DNA of 64,000 nt, taken from Struthidea cinerea (Eukaryota > Chordata > Aves > Passeriformes > Corcoracidae). The stretch is from assembly GCA_013397865.1 (NCBI GenBank), contig VZTI01004947.1, positions 2,347,937 to 2,411,936 on the forward strand. The letters run 5' to 3'. Position numbers and translations under genes: made by a program. The notes under the pieces are model-generated. The model was not told the origin of the DNA, made no database searches, and saw nothing but the letters and a program-made list of their open reading frames with translations. Positions within the stretch are counted from its first letter, which is position 1; the number at the start of each line of letters is the position of its first letter. Positions 1 to 15,790 of this stretch are shown here, piece by piece.

Positions 1-111
1 TCTGGGGTTCAGTGAGGGCCTGGAGCCCAGGAAGGGGTGGGTGGGTGCTGGTTGGCCCTGCGGAGCCTGTGACCCAGGGGAGGGCTTTGCCCCGGCCACT
101 GTCACCCCCAG

Positions 112-3501
<3,390 letters not shown>

Positions 3502-3723
3502 AGAAGCCATCCAGGAAGGGCATCCCAGCTTCCAGCTGCCCCCGCTCTGCCCCCTGCCCTCTGCCACCTCCCGTGCCACACGACCCGGCCACGCTGCCAT
3601 CAGTGCCTGTCCCCACTGCCAGCCAGCCCTGGTGGCTGTTTCCAGACAAAGAAAACCATTTTTCTTACTGTTTTTTTTACCATCCTTCCCAATGCTGGTC
3701 ATACATTGCTTGGAGAAATATCA

Positions 3724-3729
3724 AATAAA
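3724..3729 (+). terminator. ARPC1B: ARPC1B poly(A) signal
   Basis: An AATAAA hexamer lies 223 bases after the stop codon. A T/G-rich stretch (cttgttttttgc) follows about 25 bases downstream, as expected for a cleavage region. Confidence 0.85.
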
Positions 3730-3759
3730 GGATTTTCCTGGGTAAATCAAAACTTGTTT

Positions 3760-5095
3760 TTTGCACCTTTTTAGGACAAGTTCAGTGCAAACACAGTTGT
3801 GATCAGGGCAGATCATGGTGCTGTGCCACATCTCACCGTGGGTGGTCACGTCCTCTCTGCCACCAGTGCTGAGGGTGAACTGGGATCGCGGGGATAAGGG
3901 GAATGTCCCTTCCCCATTCCCTGCTTTAGCATTATGACAAACCAGGATTGGTGTTAGGGAAAAGGGAGTGGAGAGGCTGGAGGTGGCCATGGAGCACAGG
4001 TTTCCCATTCTCTGAGTTACCCTGGTAAAGTCCCAGCAGGTGGGCAATTCCCAAACCTGGAGCCGGCTCAGAGACCTTGGGCCGCCGAACTAATCCTGCC
4101 CCTTTCCAGCCTGTTACCACAGCAGCAGATCAGTCCCAACACCGCCCACGGCCTGGGAAGGGAGCACTGGCTGGCAGAGGGACAGTGACCTTTAAGTTCT
4201 GCTCCAGCCCTCAGTTTGTGGGAGGTGTTACTCAGAGCTTTTTCCACCTATTTCCATGTGTTCGCAAGCCTCAACCTCTCCCCCTGTGGCTCCTGCCCTG
4301 CTCCACCCCAGGCATCAGCCCAAAAACTCCCCATCCTGCCCCATCCACCTCCCTGTGCTCCAAGGATCACCCAAACTTCCCGTGCCAGGCTGTCCCCACC
4401 ACGTCAGTTCTTCCCTCTCGGAGCTGACAGCACAGGCACCTCTCCTGGTAGCATTTGCTCATCTTCCACAGCTCCCTGAGGATATTTCCTATCCCAGATC
4501 TTGGCTTGGTCTGAGCTGTGGTTTGAGCCAGCAGCTCACGGTGACATTCCCTGGGGCACAGTCCTGTGTCACACCCTTGTGCCCAACTCCCTGCAGCCAG
4601 GCATGGACAGGGTGACACAGAACAAATCCCATTTTTCATCCTTCATCTCCACAGCTGTAACCCCTCGCCCAGTGACTTCCAGTGCTCCAAGCCCTGGGGC
4701 TGGATCTTCTCCAGCCTTTGGGGAGTGAGTCTGGGAAGCACTGGTGTCCCTGAATGGGCTGGCAGCAGGACTCCCAGATCCGATGGGGCACAGCAGGCTG
4801 GAGCATCTCCCCTCGAGACATCCGAGAGGGGGTGACAGTGCGGTGACTGCCCTTCTGACACAGGGACTAGGCCAGACAGTGGCCTGAGGGTAATTGTTTC
4901 CTCCACCGTGGTAAACAGATTGTGCAAGACATCCATCAGAATCAGCAGGAAAAGCTTTTCCCTCCAGGCTGCGTGTGCTGATGGAGCTCCTGAACCCTGA
5001 GCCAAACTCCACACCACAACCAGCAGCCCCCAGCTGCAGCTGTGCCTCCCCCAGGACCCCCCCCAGCTGTGCCCTTCACACACACAAGAGGCCAC
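3760..5095. other. Intergenic spacer between the convergent ARPC1B and PDAP1 3' ends
   Basis: About 1.3 kb without a supported gene. I see no interspersed repeat and no spliced coding pattern. Open frames here lack homology and splice context. Confidence 0.6.
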
Positions 5096-5116
5096 AGCAG
5101 TTCTGATAACTTACAG

Positions 5117-5122
5117 TTTAAT
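5117..5122 (-). terminator. PDAP1: PDAP1 candidate poly(A) signal (ATTAAA)
   Basis: On the minus strand this reads ATTAAA and lies about 780 bases past the PDAP1 stop codon. The interval 5100-5897 would then be the 3' UTR, which holds an A-rich run on the minus strand at about 5170-5200. No minus-strand AATAAA was noticed nearer the stop. Confidence 0.5.
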
Positions 5123-5897
5123 CAGCCAAATATACAAGTTCTCTTGGTGGTTTTTAAACTTGATCAAGTTTTTTTTGTATGTTTTTTGTTTTTTTTTTTC
5201 CATCTGGATCTGACACAATAAATGTTGTTTTTCTCCTTTAAAGAAAGGATGATGTGGTTAAAAACTGGCACTATCCCTAATAAGGAGGAGAAAAACAAAA
5301 TGCAAAATGAAGAGGAGGGAAAAGGGGAGACTGGCTGCAAGAAAGGAGGGATGAATCCAGGAAGGAACGGCACTCCAGATGTCCATGAAGTCAGGCTCCC
5401 AGCTTATACTGCAACACCCTGCAGCAAAATTTCATGGGCTCTTTGCCAACTGGATTCCTCAGATACATTATCCTTTGGGATTTCATACCAAGTCATTTCC
5501 CCACCCCATGCCCCACCCCACAACGACCCCACAATCTATTTTCTTGCAATCTAGTATTTGAAGCACCTCCCCTCCCACACAGCTCCCTCCCACCCTGCCC
5601 CCCCCCACCGTCTACAAGTTCTTGATCCTAAAAACAGCAAAACCATTCATGTTTCCAAACTGTTACAGGGAATTGCTGTCCAGCACAGCTCTGCACTGCA
5701 GAGAGCAGCTGCCCCTAACCCCAAATGGAAATCTGTGCCAGGATGAGGACAAACACATTGTCAGTGTCTCTTGGAGGTGGAGGTGAGGTCGATGCTGCAG
5801 GACGCCCTGCGTGGCATCGGTGGAAGGCGACACGGCAGAGCTCCTGGCAGGACCAGGCACAGTTCCCTGGCGTTTCCTCCTCTTGCATGGCCTGTGC

Positions 5898-8800
5898 TTA
5901 CTTGTTAAGGGATAGTGACTGCAGTCTTTTACCTGCCATGGCCGCTTCGTCTTTTGCTGGGGAGGGAAACAACAGTTTCATCATTTCATGGTGCAGCTCA
6001 GGGACTGGGGACGGATTGGCAGCCCCAGGCTCAAAATCCTGCCAGTTGGGTAATGGAAGAAATCCCACCCTTCCCACCAGTTTTCTCAGAGGGAAGAGGC
6101 ACAGCTCCTCTTGTATGCTCCCTTCTATCCCTGGCCTCTCTCCAGGTGTCCACAAATGACCTGATGCCCAAATTTCCCTGTGGAAGCCACCAAGGAGCTG
6201 TGTTCAGACCTCCCAGAGAGAGGCCAGGAAGGGAAGGAGTGCTGTGAATTCCCTGGGCAGTTCAGATCCCCACATGCAAAGCAGATAAATGACCCAGCAC
6301 AAGGGGCCTGCCAAACCCCCAAACTGGAGCCAGCATTGCCTGGGAGGCAGGGGACCAGACGGCTATCAAGAGTAATTCCCTTCTCTCTTCCCCTGCTCCA
6401 GTGCCCTAATTCTTGTTTATAAAGCAAGAACTTTTTGAGACAGCTGGGCCTGGTTTTGCTGAGGGGAGCTGATGACACTCAGCAACACCACACAGGCTCA
6501 GATGAAGGATGTGTGGCCTGTGGCATTGTGCCTCTTGGCACTGCAGCCATGGCATGGAGAGGTAGGAGAATATGATTAATCATTCTCTCACCTTTTCTTT
6601 CTTCTTCTTTCTTTCTGGCAGCTTCTTCCCTTTGCTTCCGAATGATGGCTAGTCGGGCAAGGTCTGCCTTGGCTTGCTCTGTTTTCCCAGCTAGGTGCAT
6701 TTTCATGTATCTTTCTTTTGCCTTTTGCTTCTCTATTTCCTCTCTGTTCAAGGGAAACACACCAATCACCAGAGCATCCAGGCAAGCACACGGGAACACG
6801 CAGAGTAGGGCTTTCCAACCAGGAAAAACCCAAAACTGGGAGTCTTTCACCAGTTTTCCAGCACAGGTTCTGGCTATTTGCAGGGTTTGAACAGAGATGA
6901 GGAGAGAGATTATTTCTACCTTCCTGCAGCTAAATAAGGACACGGACATGCAAGGACGTCAAATGAATTAGCCCCACACCACAACAACTGTGACATGTTT
7001 TTCCCAGCCTTACCCTCAAAGCTGTCCTTCTGCTGAAGCAATCTATGCCACATAAAAAAGCTTCAATCTCTCCTTCCAAACCTCACCATTGCTAATTGAA
7101 ACCAGAAGATTAAACTTTGGTTTTCAGGTTATTCATCTGCCCAGGCAAAATTTCACCACGAAATCTGGGAAACCGCTACCTGTCAGCAGGGCACCTTCTG
7201 CAGCAAGACCGAAGTGGATCCAAGGTGACCTCTGGTTAACGGATTTTTGTTCCGATTTTTGGCATAAAACTTCAGGAAAGGAACGGCCTAAATCCCTTTC
7301 ACAGCAGCATGATTTCAGGATTTCAGCTAGGTCTGATTTTTGGCATAAAACCTTAGGAAAGGAATGGCCTAAATCCCTTTCTCTCAGTGCCCCAGGGCAG
7401 GCTGCCTGGCTCCAGGATGGCCACAGCTGTTCCCAGAGGACAGAGAACTCCTGTGAAGTTTCTAAGAAACCCCATTTTGAAGCACAGTGAGCCCAGTTTG
7501 CTGCTGTTCAGTGCCTGCTTTAGGCAGCAACACACTTTAAGGGCTTCCCTGAAACACTGACACAGAGCAGGGGAAACACCTCCCTGCATCAAGCTGCTGC
7601 CAGCAGCGAGGCTGAAATTCCAGGGATGCAGCAGGGAACACTCACCTCTCTCGTCGTGAGAGCTCCTTGGGTCCATCCAGGTCCAGCTGAGTGACTTTTT
7701 TGGTTGTCTGAATGACACGGTTGGGGTTCTCAATGTCTATCAACCCCTCCACTCCTTTGCGCTTTTGCTGCGGGTCAAAACAAGAGGGAGGTTAAGGAGC
7801 TCTCACACCCAGCTCTGGGTGGTACCAGAGCTCTCCAAACACACTGCAAAGCACCCCAAAAGCTCAAGTCAAGATTTTACTGCCAGCCAGTAAAACCATT
7901 TATGAACCAAGGCACCTTCAGCCTTTTTAAAAATCTTCTTGCCTTTGTATTTCATTTGTAAATATTCACAAGTTTTCATTCTGAGGGCAAAATGCTGTCA
8001 AGTGAGGGCTTTCTGGCTTCTAAAAATAGTTCTATAAAAAATGTACTCTAGGTAGCTCTGCTCAGAATCCAGAGTGTGCATCTCCCCCCTGGCCCAAGAA
8101 TTAAGTGCATTAAGTGCCCTGAGAATGCCAGTACCTGATAATCCTCATCATCTTCATCACTCTCATCTGAATCTAAAGATTTCTTCTCCTTTTTGGGGTC
8201 CCCGGTTGCTCCTTCGCCTCCTTCTTCTTGCTCCTCCTCTTCCTACAAAATCAGAGGAAATTAGAGGAAATGTATGTCACTAAAAATCCCAAACTCAGCT
8301 CTTAAATGAGATGATTTTGGAGGGATGAGTGACAGCTCCGAGCCCTGGTGCTCCTGATGTGGCCCTTGGGCCACCAAGGTGGTCTGGCTGTCACAGAATG
8401 AGAGCTCCTCCTCAGCAACAGCATCATCTCCAAACAACTCTGCTGTTCCCTCCAACAGGAAAATCACTGTGAAGGACACAACTGGCACTTTACTTTCCCC
8501 AAATGAAAGCTCTCCACGAGAATTTTGGCCTGGGTTTCCAGTGCACAGTATCTCAGAGATTGGAAACTACATGGATGCAGCTTAGAGCTGGATCCCATGC
8601 TGGGTCTGGATAAATAAAAACAACTAGAGAAAGAGCAAATTGACAACCATCAAGCAGAACATTATTATCCAAGGAATTTCAGCCTTTTTAGCAGAGCTTC
8701 CACCAGTCAGGAGCCTGGGAATTAATTTCTAAATCATTAGAAGAACCAATATGGGTGTGAACAGCTTGTTTTACACTACCACCATCCCTCATCAAGCAAC

Positions 8801-11800
8801 CAGCAAAGTGGATGAGCAAGGAACAGTAAGAGGAGTAATTTTGTTAATTGTGGGGGTTTTTTCTAAGCTTTCCTTAATAAATCAGTATTAGATGTAACCA
8901 TCTGTGTAACCATCACTATGTGATATGGATTACCACAAAAAATAAGTCCTTCTCAAAGAGCAGTTCTCTGGTTTGCTGTGAAACAAGACACGCATTTCAA
9001 GTGGGTCCTGCTTTTCTGTTCCATTTCCAGTCAGTATTTTCATTAACAACGTGGAAGCAGAGAACACACACACAGTTTGTGAATGACATCCCACTGGTAG
9101 GAACTGGAATTATTTTGGAAAACAGGATGAGACTCATAAGTGGTTTCAGAATTTGAAAATATGGCATGAAACCAAGAAGGTGGAATCAGAAACTAACCAA
9201 GGGGAGCTACTCTTCGGAAGAAGAAATCCAGCATGAAGCTGGAATATGTGGCTAAGCAGCAAACCAAACGATAATCTAGAGCTCCAGCTGGGCAAAACAT
9301 TAAAAAGGACTCAACACTATGGCTCAGAACTGCTTGAGAGAGTCATCTCAGAGGTATTCATCAGGACTTCCTACATGGGGTGTAATTATCCTCCTGTGGT
9401 CAGCGCTGTGAGGCCTCAGCTGGAATTGTGTATTTGGGCTGAGCCAGCACTTTCAGAAAGTCACAGAAAAATATTAGAGTGTCACCAGAGCTGTGATAAT
9501 TTGGGAATAAAGAGAGCAAGAGCTGCAAAAAGCAGCCAAGGCTTTTATGACAGCAGTCAGGTCATGGTGGAAGTGGGGGGAGCTGTTACAGTCCAATGCT
9601 GGGGCACAGAACCACACCTAAAAGAGGCCCCACACCAGAAAACTGCGTTATCTCTCCCTACAAGTCAGAGGCAAACAAGAAAATCATGTATCCAGGAAGA
9701 AGTCAAAGGAGTCTGGTCCCTAAATCTACAGTAGAAAGAGGGCAAATACAATAATTTCAACATACAGTAACATGTCACGATGTGGCCCTTGTTCTCCAAA
9801 GCCAAGCTGCAGAACAAATGAGCTGACACTGGAGACTGGGAGGATGAAATATGGAGAGAAAAGATCTCCAGAGATGCTGTGTAATCAGCTCCTGTCCCTT
9901 AACTTTCAAATGCTGCCCTGAGCGGTCTCCCAAGCCTCAGGAACCAGACTGGGTGACACCCTGGAGTCTCCCCAGCTGGAGATATTTGGGATCCATACTG
10001 TGATCAGTATGGAATGATCTGCAACTCTTGGCTAAGCTGCCACTGCTCCTGAACAGTGAATAACCAGGCTGGATAAGGCAGGAATTAGGACAGAAAGCAC
10101 ACAAAGGAGCAAACACATACCCTTGCCTTTTGCTTTTCTGCTTGGAGCTGGGCATCGATCTCCTCAGGACTTGTGTACTGCCTTGCCCGGCCTTTGTGGC
10201 CTCCTTTTCTACCTGCACAAAATAATAAAATTAACACATGGTTTAGTGGTAACTTCCAGAAAGGTCTGTTCCTCCTGCAGCACTCTCTGGATTTTAGGTG
10301 TGGATAGGACAAACCAAAATAGGTCCTCTGATAGAACCTAAACAACAAAACCCCACATTGAGCTTGGTGAAATTCTCCAAGATTTTTAGGTGAGACACGC
10401 AGAGAATTGGGATTATTGATACCACCCCTCCCTGCCTGTGCTCATGGTCTCTCCAATTCCCTTCCCAGGTTGGCAAGGGGTGCTCAGTCCCACAGCAGAT
10501 CCCAGTTTCCTGCAGAGGAGGAATCACAGTGTGTTCCTGTGGTTACAACCAACATTCTGACAAGCTTGGCTCCTTAACCCCCTCCCACTGTGCCGGGGAA
10601 AATAGGAAGCTAATTGGACAAAAGCTTTGGGAATTACAATGGCAGCTGAAGAAGTACTAAAAGGAGCCTCCATGTTTTACTGCTTTATGAGGGAAAAGAA
10701 ACACAAGCTTTAGGAACTAGGAAGGGGAGTCACTGTGGCTGGCACTGCCCCAAGTTCCATATTCTGTTGATCAGTGAACTGCTGAAGCCATTAATGCTCC
10801 CTTCAAGCCACTGCTCTGGTTATGTTCTTCCAGCCCAAAAACTGGGAAGCAAGTTGAACAGAGCCAATCCACAGCCTTCAGTGAGGGAGGTTGGCAAAAA
10901 GCAGAACAACTCTGGCAAGGGAGCTCTCTGCCACTGCAGGAGTCCTGGAAGTCCAATGGAAGGAGTAGGAAACACTGGATCTCCCTCATCCTCCCCTTCA
11001 CCTGCTGAGGACAATGGGAACCTTACAGTGATGGGGAGGGATGAGGGATTGTCCCTTCTTCCTTGGCACTGTGGGATCCATGGGAGATCTGCCACTGCTC
11101 TCCCACTGTGTGCTGTTGGACTGGGAGCCTTAGAAATCCAACATTTTCTGACCAATTCTCCTGGCTCAGCACAGACAAACTCTCATATGCCTCAGTTCGG
11201 TCCCAAAATCCCACTGTGAAGCTTTACAGAAACTCCTGAAATATTTTTCCAAGAGAAACGGGGAACTGCAGAGACCAAATTCTTCTCCCTGGAGTCAGCT
11301 GGGGAAGCTCATGGGCTCTGAAACCCTAAGCACAATTAAAAGCTTTGGTGCAACCAGACAGGTGTTTTCTGTTTGTCTGTTCCCAGCCATCCCACATGGG
11401 AACACTGACACCCTCTGGAAGGAGATCTGCCATGGGAATGCTCCTGGGGAGACATCACCTCACTGCCCAGCACATGACATCACTCCAAATGGAACAGCAG
11501 TGACATCTGTGACACACCAACCCCCAAATAACCAAACCCCTGCTGTGCTCCCAGCCCGGCCAGGGCCAGGCTCCTCATCCCAGCTGCTCCAGAATTCCAC
11601 ACTGGGCTCAGGACCAAGGAACACAAACCGCACACTACTGCAAATAAACAGTGGTGATAAGGGGCAGAAGCAACTAAAGAGAAACGATTTTAAATTAAAA
11701 GCCTAAAAAGAAGCAAATGGAAGAATAAAGCCCAGGGAAGCCCAGCGAGGGCTCAGCACAGCGCAGGGATGGGGCTCTGCTCCCACAGGGAGATCACACC

Positions 11801-13426
11801 TCACATCAGACATGGGGAGCTGCTCCTACACCTGCCACTGACCAGCTCTGTGCCTCAGTCTCACCATCTGTAAAACAGGGATAATGATTCTTTTCCACCT
11901 CTGTGAAGCACTTCTAAAAGAGAATCACCTGCAGATTTCACCTGCAGCAAAGCCCAGTGGTGCACAGGCAGGCCCACATTCAAACACATCTGTCTTCAGT
12001 TTTAAACAGCCTAATTAAGGAATTTAGATGAAAGAGAACGGAATGATACTGACGGAATCTCTTCTTTTTAAAATCGAAGTATTAGGGGGAAAAAAAAGGA
12101 AATTAATCAGAAATAATCCTGTAAAAAAATATTAGTAGCTGGTTAATGCACCTTCCTTTTTTTATTAACAGCGAGTGCCAAAATATTCTGCCAACAATCC
12201 AACAACTCCCACTGACCTAGGGGGAAAACGACCAAAGACCCCTCTCCTTGCAAAAAGCAAAAGGTTTGAATCAAACACTGAAATCTGTACAATGAAATAA
12301 AGAGCAGGAAATCCTGAAGTTACAGGGCATTTAAATACAAAAAACGGGGTTATAACCCACCACGGTTCCTTTCCTTCACAAAAAACCATGTGAAAGCTTC
12401 AGCCCCATCTCCCATCACTGTGCAAATGGACCCAAAATGAAGTGGTTAAATAAAATCTAAGCAAGAAATCAGTTTGGTGCTAAAGGCTGGGAAATGCTGA
12501 TGAAATAAAGCAGAGCAAACTGCGGGGAAGAGGAATGAGAAGGGCTGCTTTTTAACGTGTGCGACCGAGGTTTGCAAGAGCCAATTATGCAGATGGTGCA
12601 TGTGGAGAAGGTTCTGGGTGGATCCCGCTGAGCCGTGACAGCCCGGCAGTGCCTCATCCCCGCTTCTGAATCACACGAGGAGCAAGTCGGTGCCCGCTCC
12701 GGAACACCCAAACGCGGCGCTGCCGGAGCCACATCAAAGGAACCGCGTTTGGAGCCCCTGGACCACCCCTGGGGCGGGACCCTCTGCGCGGCCGCTCGGA
12801 CCCCCGGGCCGGGATGGCCGCCAGCCCCCGGTGCCCCCCACAGGGCTGTACCCGCCTCCCCGGGGCTCCGTGAGCCCCACGCCCTGTCCCGGGGGAACCG
12901 GCCGCGGTTCTCGTTCCACCGGGAGCACATGGAGCCCAGCCCGGTCCCACGGGAGGGACCGGCACCCCCCGGCCCGGACACCCCCGGTGGCTGCCGCGCT
13001 GTCACGGCACTTTGGGGGCACAGAACGGGCCACCGGCTCCGGGAAGAGCGTGGGGAACGCGCCGTCTCTTGGGGGACGGGGAGGGGGCGAGGCACACCCG
13101 GAGCCCCCGAGAACAGGGTGGGGGGAAAGAGAACCCGAGACTCCCCAGAGCCCAAACGCAGCCGCGGGGGCAGCGCGGGGACCGCCCTCCGCCGCCGGTA
13201 AGGGGGAAAGGGACCCCCGCAGGCTTCCCCAAGGCCGGGGAGAGGGGGGGGAACGGACCCCCCGCGGCATCTTTCCAGCCGGGGGCGAACACGAGCCCTG
13301 CCCGCTCCGGAGCCGGGGCGGTCCACACACTCCCTCAGCCCCTTCCTCTCTGTCCCCCGTGTCCTCCCACCGCCGTTCCCCTCGGGGGAACCCCGGCCCG
13401 GCCCGGCCCCCACCACCTTTCGGCAT
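5898..13426 (-). CDS. PDAP1: PDAP1, 28 kDa heat- and acid-stable phosphoprotein
   Basis: A small, highly charged, largely disordered phosphoprotein (PDGFA-associated protein 1, HASPP28 family). Exons in transcript order: 13426-13414, 10212-10121, 8242-8135, 7767-7646, 6743-6592 and 5956-5898. They join in phase into 181 residues, the same length as the human protein. Recognised pieces are the start MPKGG joined to RKGGHKGRARQYTSPEEID, an acidic segment with KSLDSDESDEDDEDYQ, GLIDIENPNRV, REREEIEKQKAKERYMKMH, a coiled-coil-like RKQREEAARKKEEERK, and the C-terminus KRLQSLSLNK. The first coding exon carries only 13 bases and ends at a GTGGGG donor inside the CpG island. The start codon was chosen because MPKGG completes the family N-terminus. 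It diverges from BUD31. The 3.2-kb first intron carries a MIR relic. Confidence 0.96.
7251..7381. repeat. Two-copy imperfect tandem duplication (period about 81 bases)
   Basis: The segment 'gatttttggcataaaac' followed by 'aggaaaggaa(c/t)ggcctaaatc' occurs at about 7254-7300 and again at about 7335-7381 with few differences. It lies in the PDAP1 intron 6744-7645. Confidence 0.8.
9040..9560 (+). mobile_element. Ancient, degraded CR1 LINE body
   Basis: Divergent text matches the order of the CR1 3' region upstream of the usual tail. It begins 'attaacaacgtggaag' with 'cagtttgtgaatgacatcccactgg' (LINE: tttgcagacgacaccaagctgg). Further on comes 'gtgaggcctcagctggaattgtg' (LINE: gtgaggccacacctggagtactgtg), then 'agtgtcaccagagc'. 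It has no intact frame and lies inside the PDAP1 intron 8243-10120. The assignment rests on pattern memory only. Confidence 0.45.
10213..11820. other. PDAP1 intron 1, 3'-proximal part without further features
   Basis: Intronic sequence of moderate GC. I see no interspersed repeat or hidden exon. The open frames at 10767-11219 and 11311-11706 have no recognisable homology. Confidence 0.5.
11825..11915 (+). mobile_element. MIR-type SINE fragment
   Basis: The run 'ctgtgcctcagtctcaccat' followed by 'ctgtaaaacagggataatgat' matches the conserved central/3' core of the amniote MIR SINE (consensus around ctcagtttcctcatctgtaaaatggggataat). It sits in PDAP1 intron 1, in + orientation relative to the window, which is antisense to PDAP1. 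Such old SINEs survive only sparsely in birds. Confidence 0.75.
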
Positions 13427-13970
13427 CGCGGCGATGGCGGCGCGGCCCCCCCGGCCCGAGCGGCGCCCGGAACCGGAACCGGAACCGCCCCCACCGCCAG
13501 GGCCCCGCCGCTGGGCTGCCCTCAGCGCCGCCGCTCCCGCTGCCCGCGCCGTCCCTCCCGGCGCTGCCGCAGCGCGGAGCGGGGAGCGGGGCCGGTTCCC
13601 TCCCGGTGGTTTCTCTCCTCTCCCGGGGCGGCGGCGCGGGCTGCGGGGAGGGTTTTGGTCGGGCAGCGCGCAGGGCAGCGCAGGGGGCGCGGCTGCGAGA
13701 GGCCCCCGGGTGACGGCGGCGGCGGCGCGACGGGAGCGGGCGGTGAGCGGGGCTGGGACCGGGACGGGGAGCGGGACAGAGACCGGGATCGGGGTCGGGA
13801 CCAGGACAAGGACAGGGACCGGGATCAGGACAGGAATTGGAACCAGGATTTGCGGCCTTCCTTCACCCCGCCAGCCACGGGTTCCGCTGTGGGGCTGCCG
13901 GGGCCGGGCCGGGCGGCCTCGCCCCAGTTCACAGGGAGCTGACCGGAGTTGTCACCTCGGGGGAGGAGCG
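12640..13970. promoter_or_regulatory. CpG island with the divergent PDAP1/BUD31 promoter
   Basis: A very GC- and CpG-rich block flanks the PDAP1 start (13426, minus) and the probable BUD31 first exon (plus). The distance between the two start codons is 777 bases. It contains 'gatggcggcg' (YY1-like, about 13433) and 'cggaaccggaaccggaacc' at about 13468. A consensus donor at 13743 (g|gtgagc) and an acceptor ending at 14143 (tttttcgcag) suggest a BUD31 5'-UTR intron of 13743-14143. The island extends well into PDAP1 intron 1, where long Pro/Arg/Gly open frames are compositional artefacts. Confidence 0.8.
13744..13860 (+). repeat. Degenerate GGGA(C/T)C-type hexamer repeat by the BUD31 promoter
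   Basis: Just after the putative BUD31 exon 1 donor the + strand runs through 'gggaccgggacggggagcgg', 'accgggatcggggtcggg' and 'accaggacaaggacaggg'. This is about 115 bases of roughly 6-base periodicity, rich in G-runs on the non-template strand of BUD31. Confidence 0.75.
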
Positions 13971-14202
13971 GCTGCCGCGCTTTGCTGAGGAGAAAAACTG
14001 ACTTATCGTGCAGCAGTCACCGAGGTTTCACCTCTTTCACGAGCTCCGTAAAGTTCATTTTTATCCTTGAAGTGGAAAACGGGAAGGGGGCACAGAAACC
14101 TTAGGAGAAATATGTGACAGCTGTTTTCCTTCGTTTTTCGCAGTGGTTCTGAGGGAGTGCTAGCGGTTCCCCTTGCCTTTCGCCCCCTTCGTTCCCGAGG
14201 CA

Positions 14203-15598
14203 ATGCCCAAAGTGAAGAGGAGCAGAAAGCCTCCCCCGGATGGCTGGGAGCTGATCGAGCCTACGCTGGACGAGCTGGATCAGAAGATGAGAGAAGGTGA
14301 GTGGGTGTTCTCTGGGATGGGACCCCAAAACAAGCTCACAAGAGCTGTTTCACGAATACAGGCGGACCTTTTCTGTGTCTGTGCCTCCAGTGGTGCTGCA
14401 GGTTGATCCTGGGCCATGGTGGTCCCTATTTTTGGGTGTACACAGGTTATGGAGCACAGAGCTTTGCTTACAGTTGGTTTTGGGATGAAGCTCACAGGTG
14501 TGTGGAGGAACTGGTAGTTCCTGTCTGTGTTGTTGCTGTGGGCATGAAGTCACCCACCATCCCAGTGTGGGTCATGTCATCCCACTGCCATTGGTTTGAT
14601 ATCCTAAAGGAGCTGTTCCAGGTTAGGTCCTTCTCATTTGAGTCTCCTCCCATTAATCTTGGTTTTATCCCTGTCATGTGTTAAAGTTATGAACGTTCTT
14701 GGAACAGTTCACTGCAAAGGGGTTGAGGGAAGCACTTGGTCACCTGGTGTTTGTGTTCCCTACCAGCGGAGACGGAGCCACATGAAGGGAAGAGGAAAGT
14801 GGAGTCCCTCTGGCCCATCTTCAGGATCCACCACCAGAAAACACGTTACATCTTTGATCTCTTCTATAAGAGGAAAGCAATCAGCAGAGGTGAGGAGGGC
14901 AGGGGCTTTACCTGGGGCAGGGGAAAACTGCAGTGAGCGAGGTGTTCACCTGTGGGTGCCGCTGAACTGGGAGTTGGTGGGATCAGGTTTCTGGGGAAGG
15001 AGGATGGAGGGAAGGCTTGGCAGCAGCCTGGCTTTAACTGCTGGTTACTACAGCTGGTAACTCCTCATAGTGAGACTGGTGACAGTTGCTGGTGACAGTG
15101 TCTGCTCCTCCCCAGAGCTCTACGAGTACTGCATCAAGGAGGGCTATGCTGACAAAAACCTGATTGCCAAGTGGAAGAAGCAGGGCTATGAGAACCTCTG
15201 CTGCCTGCGCTGCATCCAGACTCGGGACACCAACTTCGGGACCAACTGCATCTGCAGAGTCCCCAAAAGCAAGCTGGAAGTGGTAAGTCTCCAGCTTGTT
15301 CCTCTGCTCTGACTTCTCCCAGCTCAGCGACAGCTGAGGGGGTAGTGCTCTTCTTCCTGGTAATTTCCTCTACCTTTGCTGGTAGAGTTGGTGTCTAGCT
15401 GGTTCTAAAGTTGCTGTCAGCTTTGGCATTCATTTAAAGTTGTTTAAGTACGGGAAATAACACCAAACTGTGGAAAACCTTCCCACCTAGAGCCATTCCC
15501 TACCTTGAGGTCTGAGCCTAAACACCCTCCTCATGTTTGTTTTTCAGGGCAGAATCATTGAGTGCACTCACTGTGGATGCAGAGGCTGCTCTGGTTGA
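14203..15598 (+). CDS. BUD31: BUD31 homologue, spliceosomal protein
   Basis: A nuclear pre-mRNA splicing factor of the BUD31/G10 family, part of the activated spliceosome. Coding exons 14203-14296, 14767-14889, 15116-15282 and 15548-15598 join into 144 residues, identical in length to human. The N-terminus is [20 protein letters not shown]. Further on come [19 protein letters not shown] and [19 protein letters not shown]. The C-terminal Cys cluster (C-C-x2-C ... [11 protein letters not shown] ... [12 protein letters not shown]) is the zinc-binding region of the family. The start at 14203 replaces an upstream in-frame ATG at 14173, which lies in the 5' leader and would add a non-conserved MPFAPFVPEA. 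All introns are GT-AG. It shares a divergent promoter with PDAP1 and converges on PTCD1. Confidence 0.98.
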
Positions 15599-15790
15599 AG
15601 CCTTTTGCCATCAGACTTGTTTTTTGAACTCTGAGGGACCTCCTTCTCCTTCTCAATGGACTATGAGTGCAATTACACTTTCTGTGATGGGATACTTCCG
15701 TATAATAATTAAAGCAGCAGCATGATCACCTGGATCGTGAATAAATGGGGGGTGCTTTGGAGTAGGGTTTTGTGTAGCCATTTATTTTAA

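Noticed and set aside
12469..13494. 341-codon minus-strand open frame and a 432-codon plus-strand frame (12690-13988) in the CpG island
   Set aside because: Composition is Pro/Arg/Gly-rich on both strands, as expected where stop codons are rare in GC-rich DNA. There is no family motif, and the frames overlap the PDAP1 start exon and promoter.
14173..14205. Upstream in-frame ATG as the BUD31 start
   Set aside because: It adds MPFAPFVPEA, which is absent from the highly conserved family. MPKVKRSRK at 14203 matches the family N-terminus exactly.
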